The notes beneath the pieces are model-generated. The model saw nothing but the letters and a program-made list of their open reading frames with translations, searched no databases and was not told the DNA's origin. Below are positions 25,453 to 33,647 of a stretch of 44,973 bases of DNA, piece by piece. The translations under genes were made by a program, and so were the position numbers. The stretch's first letter is position 1, and each line of letters starts with the position of its first letter. Origin of the DNA: Candidatus Norongarragalina meridionalis (GTDB lineage Archaea; Micrarchaeota; Micrarchaeia; Norongarragalinales; Norongarragalinaceae); the NCBI GenBank assembly GCA_902384935.1, contig CABMDO010000015.1:1-44973 (forward strand), in the 5' to 3' direction.

Positions 25453-25941
25453 ATGAGGCAGTTCCGGGGGTTGCAGTTGAAGGACTGGCTGACGCTGTGC
25501 AACGCGGCGTGCGGCTTGGGCGCGCTTCTGGTTTTCACCAATAGCTACTGGTTCGCCGCGGCGCTGGTGGCTGCCGCCGCGGTTTTCGATTTCCTAGATG
25601 GAAAAGTCGCAAGAAAAGGGCAGCCGGACGCGTTCGGGAAGGAATTGGATTCGCTCGCGGACGCCGTTTCCTTCGTCGCCGCGCCTGCGGTGATGCTTTC
25701 GGTTTCAGGCGGCAACGAGATGGCGATTGCATTCGCGGCGGTGCTCTTCGCCTTCGCGGGTTTGGTGCGCCTCGCGCGCTACAACCTGCAGGAGGAGAAG
25801 GGCGTTTACGTGGGACTGCCCGTGCCGATTGCTGCTTTCGTGCTCGTGGTTGCAATGCCCTTCACTAACGGGTATGCGTTCGTGCTGGCAATAGCTCTCG
25901 GAATACTGATGGCGTCGCACGTGCGGCTCAAGAAATTATAA
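25453..25941 (+). CDS. CDP-alcohol phosphatidyltransferase (archaetidylserine/phosphatidylserine synthase-like)
   Basis: An integral membrane enzyme that moves an alcohol (serine, inositol or glycerol type) onto a CDP-activated lipid. 162 residues with about five helices. The full CDP-alcohol signature D-x2-DG-x2-AR-x7-G-x3-D-x3-D is present: DFLDGKVARKGQPDAFGKEL followed by DSLAD. Small size and sequence around it (NAACGLGALLVF; ARYNLQ) resemble the archaeal PssA subgroup, so serine is the best guess. Together with GGGP synthase at 43 kb it covers part of polar-lipid synthesis. It ends overlapping the convergent gene by 6 nt. Confidence 0.88.
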   Translation: MRQFRGLQLKDWLTLCNAACGLGALLVFTNSYWFAAALVAAAAVFDFLDGKVARKGQPDAFGKELDSLADAVSFVAAPAVMLSVSGGNEMAIAFAAVLFAFAGLVRLARYNLQEEKGVYVGLPVPIAAFVLVVAMPFTNGYAFVLAIALGILMASHVRLKKL

Positions 25942-26577
25942 TCTTAGCGGCCCGTCGAGAATCGCAAGCGCGTTTCTCCAGTCGCCCTTGAACGAAATGA
26001 CGTGCCCTTTTACCAACACTTTCAGAAGCGGTTTCGTTTCTGCCAGCTGCCGTTCCAACGACGCTTTCCTCTTTTCGTTCTTCCTGATTTTTTGCGTCAG
26101 ATCGGCTATATCCGCCTTAATCTTCACGACCTTGTCCCGATGCCGCGGATCCTTCGAATAAAGGCGCAGGTCGAACTGCTTTTCGTTGAGCTGAAGCCTG
26201 AAATGCTGGAGGAAATCCGTGCGCGCTTTTATCGCGGACTGGAGTTTTTTCACGTCTTTGGGATCAAATATCTGGAACTCCTTCGTAGTTCCGGAGGGCT
26301 TGGTGGTGCTCAGCCGGTCCACGGTTTTGGAACCCAGAAGGCCCCTGTTGGACTCTACTACGCGATATTCTTCGCTGGTTCTGAGGCGGTTAATCAGATC
26401 GAAGCCCAGGCTTTTCCTGAAAAGTATCGCGTACCTTCCGCCGCGGCGGTTTACGCCCAATATCCCCGTTTCCTCTGTGAGGGGCTTGTCGTAGGCGCCG
26501 ATCAGTTTCGGAAATAGACGTCTCGTCTTCGTTGCTTCGAGCTCTTCGAACTGCCGTATCAGAAGCGGATGCACCAT
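25936..26577 (-). CDS. Coiled-coil protein of unknown function (213 aa)
   Basis: Not recognised. Soluble and basic. An N-terminal half of mixed structure (IRQFEELEATKTRRLFPKL, GGRYAILFRKSLGFD) precedes a heptad-rich segment of about 85 residues (about 105-190; VVKIKADIADLTQKIRKNE) and a short end HVISFKGDWRNALAILDG. There is no signal peptide or catalytic motif. ATG 26577 is the first start in the frame. The run of codon use matches the neighbours, and tail overlap with the phosphatidyltransferase leaves no gap. Confidence 0.75.
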   Translation of the reverse strand: MVHPLLIRQFEELEATKTRRLFPKLIGAYDKPLTEETGILGVNRRGGRYAILFRKSLGFDLINRLRTSEEYRVVESNRGLLGSKTVDRLSTTKPSGTTKEFQIFDPKDVKKLQSAIKARTDFLQHFRLQLNEKQFDLRLYSKDPRHRDKVVKIKADIADLTQKIRKNEKRKASLERQLAETKPLLKVLVKGHVISFKGDWRNALAILDGPLRL

Positions 26578-26611
26578 TCAATCACCTGAAAGGATAGGCG
26601 CGCATTCGCTT

Positions 26612-27112
26612 TTAAACAAGAGCGACGCGCGCGATTTCGCGGTGCTCCGCACCCTCCAGTTTCAGGACGCTTTCGAAAAATACCAATTCCCGCGCCGTGA
26701 ATTCGCCGAAGAGCTCTTCGGTGAGAAGCAGGGAGCCGCGCCCTTCCCTCAGGCGGGCGAGAGTGACGTGCGGGGAGAACGGCCGTCCTTCGTCATAATG
26801 AAGGATGTCGGCTATTTTTTTCTGCAGCGAAACGAGTTCCGGGGAGTCGACTCCCGCCCACCATACGCGCGAACCGAAGAAATCCGTCCGCGCGATTATT
26901 ATTTTCGCGGAAGGGAGCGACTGGTTACGGAGAGAGGCGATTATCTCGTTTTTCCTCGCTTCGGTTATGTCCGCGAAGAAGGCGAGCGTCAGGTGCATCT
27001 GCTCGGGCTTGGCGAAGGAGGCAGAAACGCCCGCGCCCTTGGCACGCCCGACGGCAGCCAGTAGTTTCGCCCTTATTTCTCCCGGGATTTCCACCGCGAG
27101 GAAACAGCGCAT
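26612..27112 (-). CDS. thpR: RNA 2',3'-cyclic phosphodiesterase (2H family)
   Basis: 166 residues with the two catalytic His motifs of the 2H/LigT family, HLTLAFF (about residue 40) and HVTLARL (about 124), in a duplicated fold. Family members hydrolyse 2',3'-cyclic phosphates on RNA; in archaea they also show 2'-5' ligase activity in vitro. That would fit with the tRNA introns here, but the link is only a suggestion. ATG 27112 lies 25 nt after a TATA box (TTAAAA, minus, 27135-27140). Confidence 0.92.
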   Translation of the reverse strand: MRCFLAVEIPGEIRAKLLAAVGRAKGAGVSASFAKPEQMHLTLAFFADITEARKNEIIASLRNQSLPSAKIIIARTDFFGSRVWWAGVDSPELVSLQKKIADILHYDEGRPFSPHVTLARLREGRGSLLLTEELFGEFTARELVFFESVLKLEGAEHREIARVALV

Positions 27113-27203
27113 AAATGGCTAAAGTAAGGGGCGGTTTTAAGACGAACGGAAGGGAAGGGGGCAGAAAAAACCGTTAAAAATGGGGGAAACCCTGCGCTTG
27201 CAT

Positions 27204-27249
27204 GACGCATCCCGCGGGATGCGTCCAACAGGACGCGGGTGTCCCGCGT
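27204..27249. repeat. Cluster of three overlapping hairpins
   Basis: 27204-27225 is a perfect 22-bp palindrome (GACGCATCCCG and its complement). GCGTCC (27221-27226) also pairs with GGACGC (27231-27236) around AACA. ACGCGGG (27233-27239) pairs with CCCGCGT (27243-27249) around TGT. The three share bases, so they are mutually exclusive. The cluster lies in the 178-bp space between the divergent thpR and exported-protein promoters, and upstream of both TATA boxes' transcripts. Nothing else is seen in that space. Confidence 0.8.
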
Positions 27250-27260
27250 TTTCCGAAAGG

Positions 27261-27270
27261 AATTTAAGAA
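27261..27270 (+). promoter_or_regulatory. TATA box of the 269-aa exported protein
   Basis: AATTTAAGAA centred 26 nt before ATG 27291, leaderless spacing. Confidence 0.5.
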
Positions 27271-27290
27271 GGCTTTGCGTCAAAGGCATC

Positions 27291-28100
27291 ATGAAAAAAC
27301 TTCTCTTCGGATTGCTGGTTTTGGCAACGTTCGCGTCCGCGGCGCAGATAGTCGCCATCGAACCGGTTGCGGGCGTTTTCACGGAAGGGCAGGTGCTCGA
27401 TCTCGGGGTAGTCGGCCCGGGGCAGAAGATGGAGATAGTCGCGGAACGCATAACCGGCGAGAACGCCAGGCAGGGCGGCGAAGCGCTCTGGGACAGGCTC
27501 GTTGCGGTGCCCGAAAGCCTTCCGCAGGGCTGGACTTCCGAGCCGAGCAAATTTTATGAGTCGCCGATGCGCGCATTCGTGACTGTTTCAAGGGACGCGC
27601 CCGACGGGGATTACGTATTCACCATCAAGACTATAGACGAGTACGAGGGCGTGCTCACCACCGCGATACAGTGCAAGGTGAGCGTCTCGCGCAGCGTGCT
27701 CGAAACCGGGCTGTTGACGGAACGCGTCAGCGCGGGCGTTGAGCAGCCGGCGCTGTACTACGTGAAGCTCAAGAACAAGAGCAGCGCCAGCGACGTGTTC
27801 GAGATAAGCGTCGCAGGGCTGCCGAAGGAGAACGCGGTCGTGAAGCGCGTGTTCGTGAGGCACAACACGGAAATCGTCGCACCGTACGAGGTTTACTCGA
27901 ACGAGCAGGGCGAGTACTCGCTGACGTTCAACGTCGTTTCGCTGTCGAGCGACGCGATCGACGGGAAACCGAAGGGCACGCTGATAACGTATTCGTCGCT
28001 TTACTACGACATGCTCGCGTGCTCGCGCGGAATCCTCCTGTTCCCGAGCGTGGAGCAGACCCTTTACGCGCTGTTCGGAATCGCAGCGAACTTAAAGTAG
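27291..28100 (+). CDS. Secreted protein of unknown function (269 aa)
   Basis: Signal peptide MKKLLFGLLVLATFASAAQ, then about 250 residues that look all-beta and Ig-like, in the style of the other surface proteins here (VVGPGQKMEIVAERITGEN, FYESPMRAFVTVSRDAPDGD, PALYYVKLKNKSSASDVFEI). The end is weakly hydrophobic (GILLFPSVEQTLYALFGIAANLK) and could be a membrane anchor. No cysteine cluster. ATG 27291 follows a TATA box; the longer in-frame extension upstream passes through the hairpin cluster and is rejected. The function is unknown. It precedes elp3 by 18 bp. Confidence 0.78.
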   Translation: MKKLLFGLLVLATFASAAQIVAIEPVAGVFTEGQVLDLGVVGPGQKMEIVAERITGENARQGGEALWDRLVAVPESLPQGWTSEPSKFYESPMRAFVTVSRDAPDGDYVFTIKTIDEYEGVLTTAIQCKVSVSRSVLETGLLTERVSAGVEQPALYYVKLKNKSSASDVFEISVAGLPKENAVVKRVFVRHNTEIVAPYEVYSNEQGEYSLTFNVVSLSSDAIDGKPKGTLITYSSLYYDMLACSRGILLFPSVEQTLYALFGIAANLK

Positions 28101-28118
28101 GCTGCGCTAAATAGCGAC

Positions 28119-29576
28119 GTGGACGAAGCCGTTGAAAAATTAAAGCGCATCCGAGCGGAGCTGGGAAACAAGGGGCGGGTGGAAAGCAATTCTGAATTAA
28201 TGGACGCATTAGGAATGCGCGGCGAGGAGCGGAGAAAACTCCAGGTTCGGCGCGTGCGGAGCGCGAGCGGCATCTGCGTAGTCGCGATAATGACGCGGCC
28301 GTACGAATGCCCGGGAAAATGCATATACTGCCCGACATCGGAAAAGGCTCCCAAAAGTTATACCGGTGAAGAACCAGCCGCCCTGAGGGCGAGACAAAAT
28401 GATTTTGATGCGGCTAGGCAGGTTACTTCGCGCATCGAACAGCTCGAGGCAATAGGGCACGAGCCGAGCAAGTGCGAACTCATAGTAATGGGCGGGACTT
28501 TCAACTACCAGCCATCCACATACCGAAACGCCTTCATGAAAAAGGCATTCGAAGCGTTTAATGAAAGGAAAAGCGCTACGCTTTCCGCGGCGCAGAAGGC
28601 GAACGAGCGCGCAAATCACCGCGTCATCGGGCTTACGTTCGAAACGCGTCCCGACTGGTGCTCGGAAAAACAGGTGAAAGAATTCCTGGCGTACGGCGCG
28701 ACGAGGATAGAATTGGGGGTGCAGACGCTGGACGAAGAGGTTTTGCGGCGCGTCAATCGCGGGCATGACGTCGCGGCGGTGGCGGAGGCCACCCGCATAT
28801 GCAAGGACGCTTTCCTGAAAGTCGGCTACCATATGATGCCGGGTTTGTTCGCCGACGCGAAAAAGGACGCGGAGATCTTCAGGAAACTGTTCCACGACGA
28901 ACGGTTCAAGCCCGACATGCTGAAGATCTACCCGTGCCTCGTGCTCGAAGGGACGCCGCTTTACGATTTGTGGAAAAAAGGGAAGTTCAAGCCCTATTCC
29001 GTCGAAGAGGCGGCGAAGGCGCTCGCCGAATGCAAGCGCTTCGTTCCGCCGTACTGCCGCGTCATGCGCATCGACAGGGACATACCTACAAAACTGATCG
29101 TAGACGGCGTCAAGAAAAGCAATCTTCGCGAACTCGTGAAACGCGAAATGGACTGCCGCGGATTGAAGTGCGCCTGCATAAGATGCAGGGAAATCGGCTT
29201 GCGCGGGGAAAAAATAGGAAAAACCGCGATGAACCGCCTGGACTATGGGGCGAGCGGGGGAAAGGAAACCTTCCTTTCTCTCGATGATGAGAAGAACGGA
29301 TTTTTGGTCGGATATCTGCGGCTGCGCGAGCGAGCCGACGGCGTAGTCGGCGTCAGGGAATTGCGCGTGCTCGGGGAACAGACGCCTGTGGGCGAGGAAA
29401 CGCGGATGGCGCAGCATCGCGGCTTGGGCGCGCGGCTTTTGGACGAAGCCGAGCGCATCGCGCACGACGGCGGGGCGCGGGAGCTCCTCGTGCTCAGCGG
29501 AATCGGCGCGCGGCCGTATTATCGAAAACAGGGTTATAAACTTCGCGAAGGTTATATGGTGAAGGGATTGCCGTGA
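28119..29576 (+). CDS. elp3: Elp3-type tRNA uridine-34 acetyltransferase (radical SAM + GNAT)
   Basis: Catalytic subunit homologous to elongator Elp3; archaea lack the other Elp subunits, and the enzyme makes carboxymethyl-type modification at wobble uridine from acetyl-CoA. 485 residues from GTG 28119. The radical-SAM cluster ligands sit in YECPGKCIYCPTSEKAPKS (about residues 59-77), with SYTGEEPAALRARQNDFD and VMGGTFNYQPSTYRNAF after it. A C-terminal GNAT domain ends with HRGLGARLLDEAERIA and GIGARPYYRKQGYKL. The stop overlaps the gatE GTG by 4 nt (GTGA), so both are in one transcript. Confidence 0.96.
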   Translation: MDEAVEKLKRIRAELGNKGRVESNSELMDALGMRGEERRKLQVRRVRSASGICVVAIMTRPYECPGKCIYCPTSEKAPKSYTGEEPAALRARQNDFDAARQVTSRIEQLEAIGHEPSKCELIVMGGTFNYQPSTYRNAFMKKAFEAFNERKSATLSAAQKANERANHRVIGLTFETRPDWCSEKQVKEFLAYGATRIELGVQTLDEEVLRRVNRGHDVAAVAEATRICKDAFLKVGYHMMPGLFADAKKDAEIFRKLFHDERFKPDMLKIYPCLVLEGTPLYDLWKKGKFKPYSVEEAAKALAECKRFVPPYCRVMRIDRDIPTKLIVDGVKKSNLRELVKREMDCRGLKCACIRCREIGLRGEKIGKTAMNRLDYGASGGKETFLSLDDEKNGFLVGYLRLRERADGVVGVRELRVLGEQTPVGEETRMAQHRGLGARLLDEAERIAHDGGARELLVLSGIGARPYYRKQGYKLREGYMVKGLP

Positions 29577-31294
29577 AGTGCGGAATAGAGATTCACCAGC
29601 GACTTGATACGAGCAAATTGTTCTGCCATTGCTATGCCAATCCATCGGCGGAGAATGCGAAGGAAGCCGGTGAAAGGACTCTTTTGACCCGCAGGATGCG
29701 CGCGGTTGCTGGTGAAACGGGAGAGGTGGATCCCGCCGCGGGTTTTGAAGCGCGCAAAGGCAAGGAATACGAATACGAAGCGCCCTCCGACTCTTCGTGC
29801 CTGGTCGAATGCGACGAGGCGCCGCCTTTCGAGACCAACAGGGAAGCGGCGGCTATTGCGCTCGGTGTGGCGATTGCGCTGCACTGCAAACCAGTTGAGG
29901 AGCTGCATGTGATGCGCAAAACCGTTCTCGATGGCTCCGCGATTTCGGGATTCCAGCGAACCGCGCTTCTCGCGACGGACGGCTACATCGAAACGTCGCA
30001 GGGACGCGTGGGAATACAGAGCGTATGCATCGAGGAGGAGAGCGCGGGGATAATCGAGAAGAATAAATTCCGGCTCGACAGGTCGGGGATACCGCTCGTC
30101 GAAGTTGCGACCGACGCGGGCATCAAAAGCGGCGCACACTGCCGCGAAACCGCCGAGGCAATAGGGCTGCTCCTGAGAGGGGCGCGCATACAACGCGGCT
30201 TGGGAAGCATCAGGCAGGACGTTAACGTTTCAATAGACGGCGGCAGCCGCGTGGAAATCAAGGGCGCGCAGGAGCTCTCCGCGCTGGAGAAAATCGTGGA
30301 CAACGAGGTGGCGCGCCAGGAGGCGCTTATCGCGCTGCAGAAAAAACTCAAAGGCGTGAAACAGGACGGCAAAATAAGGGACGTGACGAAGGAGGCGGCT
30401 GCGCTGAAGCTGCGCGGCGCAGTCGTAGGGGTGAAACTGAAAGGATTGGCGGGAATGCTCAAGACGGACATTTATCCCGGCAAGCGGCTTGGCTCGGAAC
30501 TCGCGGATTACGCGAGGGCGCAGGGCGCGGGCGGAATAATACACTCCGACGAGCGCGACGACGCCGGCCTCGCGAAGGCGCTCGGCTGCGCTAAAAGCGA
30601 CGCATGGGCGGTTTGCGCGGGAGAAGACGCCGAACGCGCGCTCGAGGCGGTGCTGAAAAGGGCGCAACTGCTTTCCGAGCGGGTGCCGGAGGAAACGCGG
30701 CGCGCCGACGGCGAGGGAAGCGCGTTCATGCGCCCCCTGCCCGGAAGCGCGAGGATGTACCCCGAAACCGACGTGCCTCCGCTCCTGCTGAAGGAAATAA
30801 CGCCCGAAAAAATACTCAGCGCGGAAGAACGAAGAACGCGCTTCACGAAGGCGGGTTTGAACGCGGATTTGGCGGAGAAAATGCTGCGTTCGCCGTACGC
30901 GCGCGTTTTCGAGGAAGCTGTTGAACGACGCACGCCGGGCGTGCGTCATGCAGGAGACGTTGACGCGACGTTCGTCGCCGCTACGCTGCTTGAAACGCTG
31001 CGCAACATCAAAAGGGAAGGCGCGGCGGTGGAAGCGCTCGAGGACAAGTCTTTCAGGGAATTTTTCGCCGCATACGCGGAAGGGCTTTTTGTGAAAGCGG
31101 CCGCAGCCGAGATATTGAAGGGGATGGCGAACGGGGCGAACGTCGCCGACGCCGTTGAAAAGCTCGGGCTGAGGCGCATGACGAAGGAGGAACTGCGCGA
31201 CGCGGCTAAGGAAGGCGGCTCCTTCGAAGAGCTTATGCGCAAATACCGCCTGCGCGCGGATCCCGCGGAGTTGAAAGAAGCTCTCGGAAGGTAG
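29573..31294 (+). CDS. gatE: Glutamyl-tRNA(Gln) amidotransferase subunit E
   Basis: Archaeal GatDE amidotransferase subunit that activates Glu-tRNA(Gln) so that GatD ammonia converts it to Gln-tRNA. 573 residues, a little short of the usual 600-630. Seen: CGIEIHQRLDTSKLFCHC, MRKTVLDGSAISGFQRT, SVCIEEESAGI, RSGIPLVEVATD, GLGSIRQDVNVSI, an inserted AspRS-like domain, and a helical/YqeY tail (ERRTRFTKAGLNADLAEKML). GTG 29573 is the only fitting start. A 21-bp palindrome (30927-30947) is carried in frame in the tail domain. GatD is not in the window. Confidence 0.96.
   Translation: MKCGIEIHQRLDTSKLFCHCYANPSAENAKEAGERTLLTRRMRAVAGETGEVDPAAGFEARKGKEYEYEAPSDSSCLVECDEAPPFETNREAAAIALGVAIALHCKPVEELHVMRKTVLDGSAISGFQRTALLATDGYIETSQGRVGIQSVCIEEESAGIIEKNKFRLDRSGIPLVEVATDAGIKSGAHCRETAEAIGLLLRGARIQRGLGSIRQDVNVSIDGGSRVEIKGAQELSALEKIVDNEVARQEALIALQKKLKGVKQDGKIRDVTKEAAALKLRGAVVGVKLKGLAGMLKTDIYPGKRLGSELADYARAQGAGGIIHSDERDDAGLAKALGCAKSDAWAVCAGEDAERALEAVLKRAQLLSERVPEETRRADGEGSAFMRPLPGSARMYPETDVPPLLLKEITPEKILSAEERRTRFTKAGLNADLAEKMLRSPYARVFEEAVERRTPGVRHAGDVDATFVAATLLETLRNIKREGAAVEALEDKSFREFFAAYAEGLFVKAAAAEILKGMANGANVADAVEKLGLRRMTKEELRDAAKEGGSFEELMRKYRLRADPAELKEALGR
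30927..30947. repeat. Palindrome inside gatE (GACGCACGCC / GGCGTGCGTC)
   Basis: A 10-bp perfect inverted repeat with a single-base centre, coding for RRTPGVR in a loop of the GatE tail domain. It begins GACGCA and ends TGCGTC, as does the intergenic palindrome at 27204-27225. Confidence 0.7.
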
Positions 31295-31320
31295 TTTTTA
31301 ATAAAAGGGGTAACAAGACT

Positions 31321-32361
31321 ATGGGCGATGAGGAAGCGGGGGACATCAAAGGCAAACTCGGCGGTTTGCTGGAAAAAGCAAAGGATGCCGCCTCGAAAAT
31401 AGGGGTAAAGCGCATGGCAGTAGCGGCGCTTCTCGTGCTTATCGTGGTTTGGGGCGTGTTCCTGCGCCCTGTTCCGGGAAAAATATCCGTCAGCGTCGTG
31501 GAACTCGACAACGAGGAACAGGTGGTTTCCGGCGCGCAGGTTTACCTGATGAACGCCGACGGAAAGATGATAGGAAGCGGCGTGACGGACGAGGCGGGCG
31601 GGGTTGATTTCAAGAACGCGCCGGCTAACGCGGACCTGTCCATCGAGGTGGATGCGGGCGCGATGTACAAGACGCTGCGCGGGCTTTCCGCGCGGTTGGA
31701 GTCCGGAGGAAGCGCGAGAGTCGACGCCAAGATGGAGCGCGCGACGGATTTGGACGTCAAGGTGGCGAACGTGCCGAAAACGGTCGGCGCGGGATGCGGA
31801 AAGAACGTCCTCGTGGAAGTCACGAACCTCGGCGAGGAACCGGCGGACATAGAATTCATAGGCGAGGGAGACCTGGAAGGAAGGATTACCGCGCCGTCGG
31901 AGCAGCTCGCGGGAAAAACGAGCAAAACCTACACTGTGGCGATAAGGGCGAGGAACGACAAGCCGGGCGACTCCATATCCGGAAAGGTGCGCATAAAATA
32001 CACCCGCAAGGGATTCAGCGTGGACCTCGGCGTCGTCGAGAAGAGCGACTTCACGCTGAGCCCGTCGACAATAACCGGCAACATAGACTCCGGCGGCACT
32101 ATGAAGGAATACATCACGATAACCAACACGGGAAAAAGCGAGGACATCGACGACCTCTCGTTCACGGTCGTGGGCGACATAAAGGATTGGACAACCGTGA
32201 CGCTGACGGACGACAAGCCTATACGCCCCAAGGAGCAGAAAATAGCCGCCATAACCATAAACGCCGGCGGAACCGCGGGCAAATACCTGGGGCAGATAAT
32301 ATTCTCCACGTCGTGCGTGACGAAGCCCGTGCCCGTCGAGATTACTATTAAATCCGGATGA
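31321..32361 (+). CDS. N-terminally anchored Ig-like surface protein (346 aa)
   Basis: A short amphipathic cytoplasmic start (GKLGGLLEKAKDAASKIG) and one transmembrane helix (MAVAALLVLIVVWGVFLRP, about residues 32-50) are followed by about 290 extracellular residues. First comes a prealbumin/carboxypeptidase-regulatory-like repeat (VSVVELDNEEQVVSGAQVYL ... GVTDEAGGVDF), then two CARDB/NEW3-like modules (NVLVEVTNLGEEPADIEFIG; MKEYITITNTGKSEDIDDLS). The topology is opposite to that of the other surface proteins here, which have C-terminal anchors. TATA-like TTTTAATAAAA lies about 20 nt before ATG 31321. Role unknown. Confidence 0.8.
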   Translation: MGDEEAGDIKGKLGGLLEKAKDAASKIGVKRMAVAALLVLIVVWGVFLRPVPGKISVSVVELDNEEQVVSGAQVYLMNADGKMIGSGVTDEAGGVDFKNAPANADLSIEVDAGAMYKTLRGLSARLESGGSARVDAKMERATDLDVKVANVPKTVGAGCGKNVLVEVTNLGEEPADIEFIGEGDLEGRITAPSEQLAGKTSKTYTVAIRARNDKPGDSISGKVRIKYTRKGFSVDLGVVEKSDFTLSPSTITGNIDSGGTMKEYITITNTGKSEDIDDLSFTVVGDIKDWTTVTLTDDKPIRPKEQKIAAITINAGGTAGKYLGQIIFSTSCVTKPVPVEITIKSG

Positions 32362-32382
32362 ACCGGAAATCGGTGATATAAA

Positions 32383-32535
32383 ATGAAGACTTGTTCGAGC
32401 TGTGGAAGGCAGGTTAAGGAGTACGCCGAATTCAAGTGCCCGAGCTGCGAAAAAAGCGCAATCGTGCGCTGCAAGACGTGCCGCGAAACCAGCAATCCCT
32501 ACAGATGCGGGAAGTGCGGATTCAGCGGACCCTGA
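32383..32535 (+). CDS. Small zinc-ribbon protein (50 aa)
   Basis: ATG 32383, TGA 32533-32535. Eight cysteines in four CxxC pairs (CSSCGRQ, CPSCEKS, CKTCRET, CGKCGFSGP) give two zinc sites. It matches the archaeal HVO_2753-like / DUF1610 zinc-ribbon family, thought to bind RNA and often neighbouring the aEF1-beta gene; here aEF1-beta is 1.5 kb away on the same strand. GGTGAT precedes the ATG by a few bases. Its last 14 bases overlap the convergent coaD fusion gene. Confidence 0.88.
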   Translation: MKTCSSCGRQVKEYAEFKCPSCEKSAIVRCKTCRETSNPYRCGKCGFSGP

Positions 32536-33478
32536 GAATCCCCAGCGCCTGCTGTTTTTTCGCTTCGTCTACGGCAACGATGACTAGTCCGCGCTTAGGC
32601 TGCCCGTAGACGACGAGCGAGCCCAACGGAGCGAAGAGCACCGCCGGAAGAACCGCCAAATCCTCCTCGCCGGCAACGGAAACGAGAACCCGTCCGCCGC
32701 GCAACGCATTGCGCAGGGCGGAGAGTAACGGGCGCGTAACTTTTCCCGCAGGATTGCGCACGCCTATTGTTTTTTCTCCGAACCTGATGCGCGGCACTTT
32801 TTTCCTCATTATTTTTCCGTCCATGACGCAGACATCGGGCTTCATCTTCGCCAAAACGCGCGACGTCGAATCGCCCACCAGGACAAGTTTCGTCGGTTTC
32901 GCGCGGCGTATGAAACCTGACGCCTCGGCCGCGGAAGCGAAAAGCCTGCCGAAAGGCCTGCGCAGGGTTATGCGCATTCCCGGATTCAGCGCGAACGGCT
33001 TCGCGCTCTTGGAAAACACAGTGCCGCGCCTGTCGCAGTCGCCTTCGCGCACCCGAGTCGAGGAGATGTGCCTGCGGTCCGCCGCGAGCACGAGGCGGCA
33101 GACGACTACCGGAAGCCGGGGCATGCCCTTGCGCGTTCTTGCCGCGTTGACGCGGCGCGCGCCGGCGAGCGTTTCAGGCGAGACGACGACGCAGTCGCAG
33201 GAACAACGGGAGGAAACGAGGGGACCGGACTCGTCTGAAATTTTAATAATGGACGCGCGTTTAAGCAACCCGCGCGATGAAAGAAATACTGCAGCCGCCC
33301 GCTTCCTTTCTTCGAACGGCTGGATTATTCTTCCGAGGGTTTTTTTGGAAGCGAACCCGTCGGACGTGATTCCCACGAGCACGCGCTCCGCCGACGAGAA
33401 CGCCTTGAGCAGGAGCGCCTTGTGCCCGTCGTGCAGGCGGTCGAAGGTTCCCCCGCAGGCGGCAAAGCGGTAGCGCAT
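32522..33478 (-). CDS. coaD: Fusion: phosphopantetheine adenylyltransferase + GTP-dependent dephospho-CoA kinase
   Basis: 318 residues from ATG 33478. The N-terminal half is an archaeal PPAT: CGGTFDRLHDGHKALLLKAF with the HxGH motif, and ISSTRVREGD matching ISSTxxR. The C-terminal half is DUF359, the archaeal GTP-dependent dephospho-CoA kinase: LVLVGDSTSRVL, PDVCVMDGKIMRKKVPR, VRNPAGKVT, VAGEEDLAVLP, APLGSLVVYGQPKRG. Together they would carry out the last two steps of CoA synthesis on one chain. The longer frame to 33766 passes through tRNA-Arg and ribL and is rejected. A TATA box (TTAAAA, 33501-33506) lies 25 nt upstream of the ATG. Confidence 0.92.
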   Translation of the reverse strand: MRYRFAACGGTFDRLHDGHKALLLKAFSSAERVLVGITSDGFASKKTLGRIIQPFEERKRAAAVFLSSRGLLKRASIIKISDESGPLVSSRCSCDCVVVSPETLAGARRVNAARTRKGMPRLPVVVCRLVLAADRRHISSTRVREGDCDRRGTVFSKSAKPFALNPGMRITLRRPFGRLFASAAEASGFIRRAKPTKLVLVGDSTSRVLAKMKPDVCVMDGKIMRKKVPRIRFGEKTIGVRNPAGKVTRPLLSALRNALRGGRVLVSVAGEEDLAVLPAVLFAPLGSLVVYGQPKRGLVIVAVDEAKKQQALGILRVR

Positions 33479-33516
33479 GAAAAAGCCAGAGTGTTTGTGC
33501 TTAAAAGCAGTGGCTC

Positions 33517-33526
33517 CAAAATAATA
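33517..33526 (+). promoter_or_regulatory. TATA box of tRNA-Arg
   Basis: CAAAATAATA, centred about 26 nt before the tRNA at 33547. Confidence 0.45.
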
Positions 33527-33546
33527 GTCCGCGGGAAAAAGCGGGT

Positions 33547-33620
33547 GGGCCAGTGGTATAACCTGGATAGCATGCGAGCTTGCGGAGCTTGAGATCAGGG
33601 TCCGAATCCCTGCTGGCCCG
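33547..33620 (+). tRNA. tRNA-Arg(GCG), intronless
   Basis: Acceptor GGGCCAG pairs perfectly with CTGGCCC; the discriminator is G and CCA is not encoded. The anticodon arm is CGAGC-TTGCGGA-GCTTG with anticodon GCG (reads CGC/CGU). T stem CAGGG/CCCTG is perfect, but the T loop is TCCGAAT, so position 55 is C instead of the near-universal U. The D stem is poor (GTAT against GCAT: G-U, U-A, A-C, U-G), though D-loop GG is present. The variable loop has 4 nt. Identity features still point to Arg. Confidence 0.85.
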
Positions 33621-33647
33621 TTCGAAAAACGGCGTATTGTGGAACAC

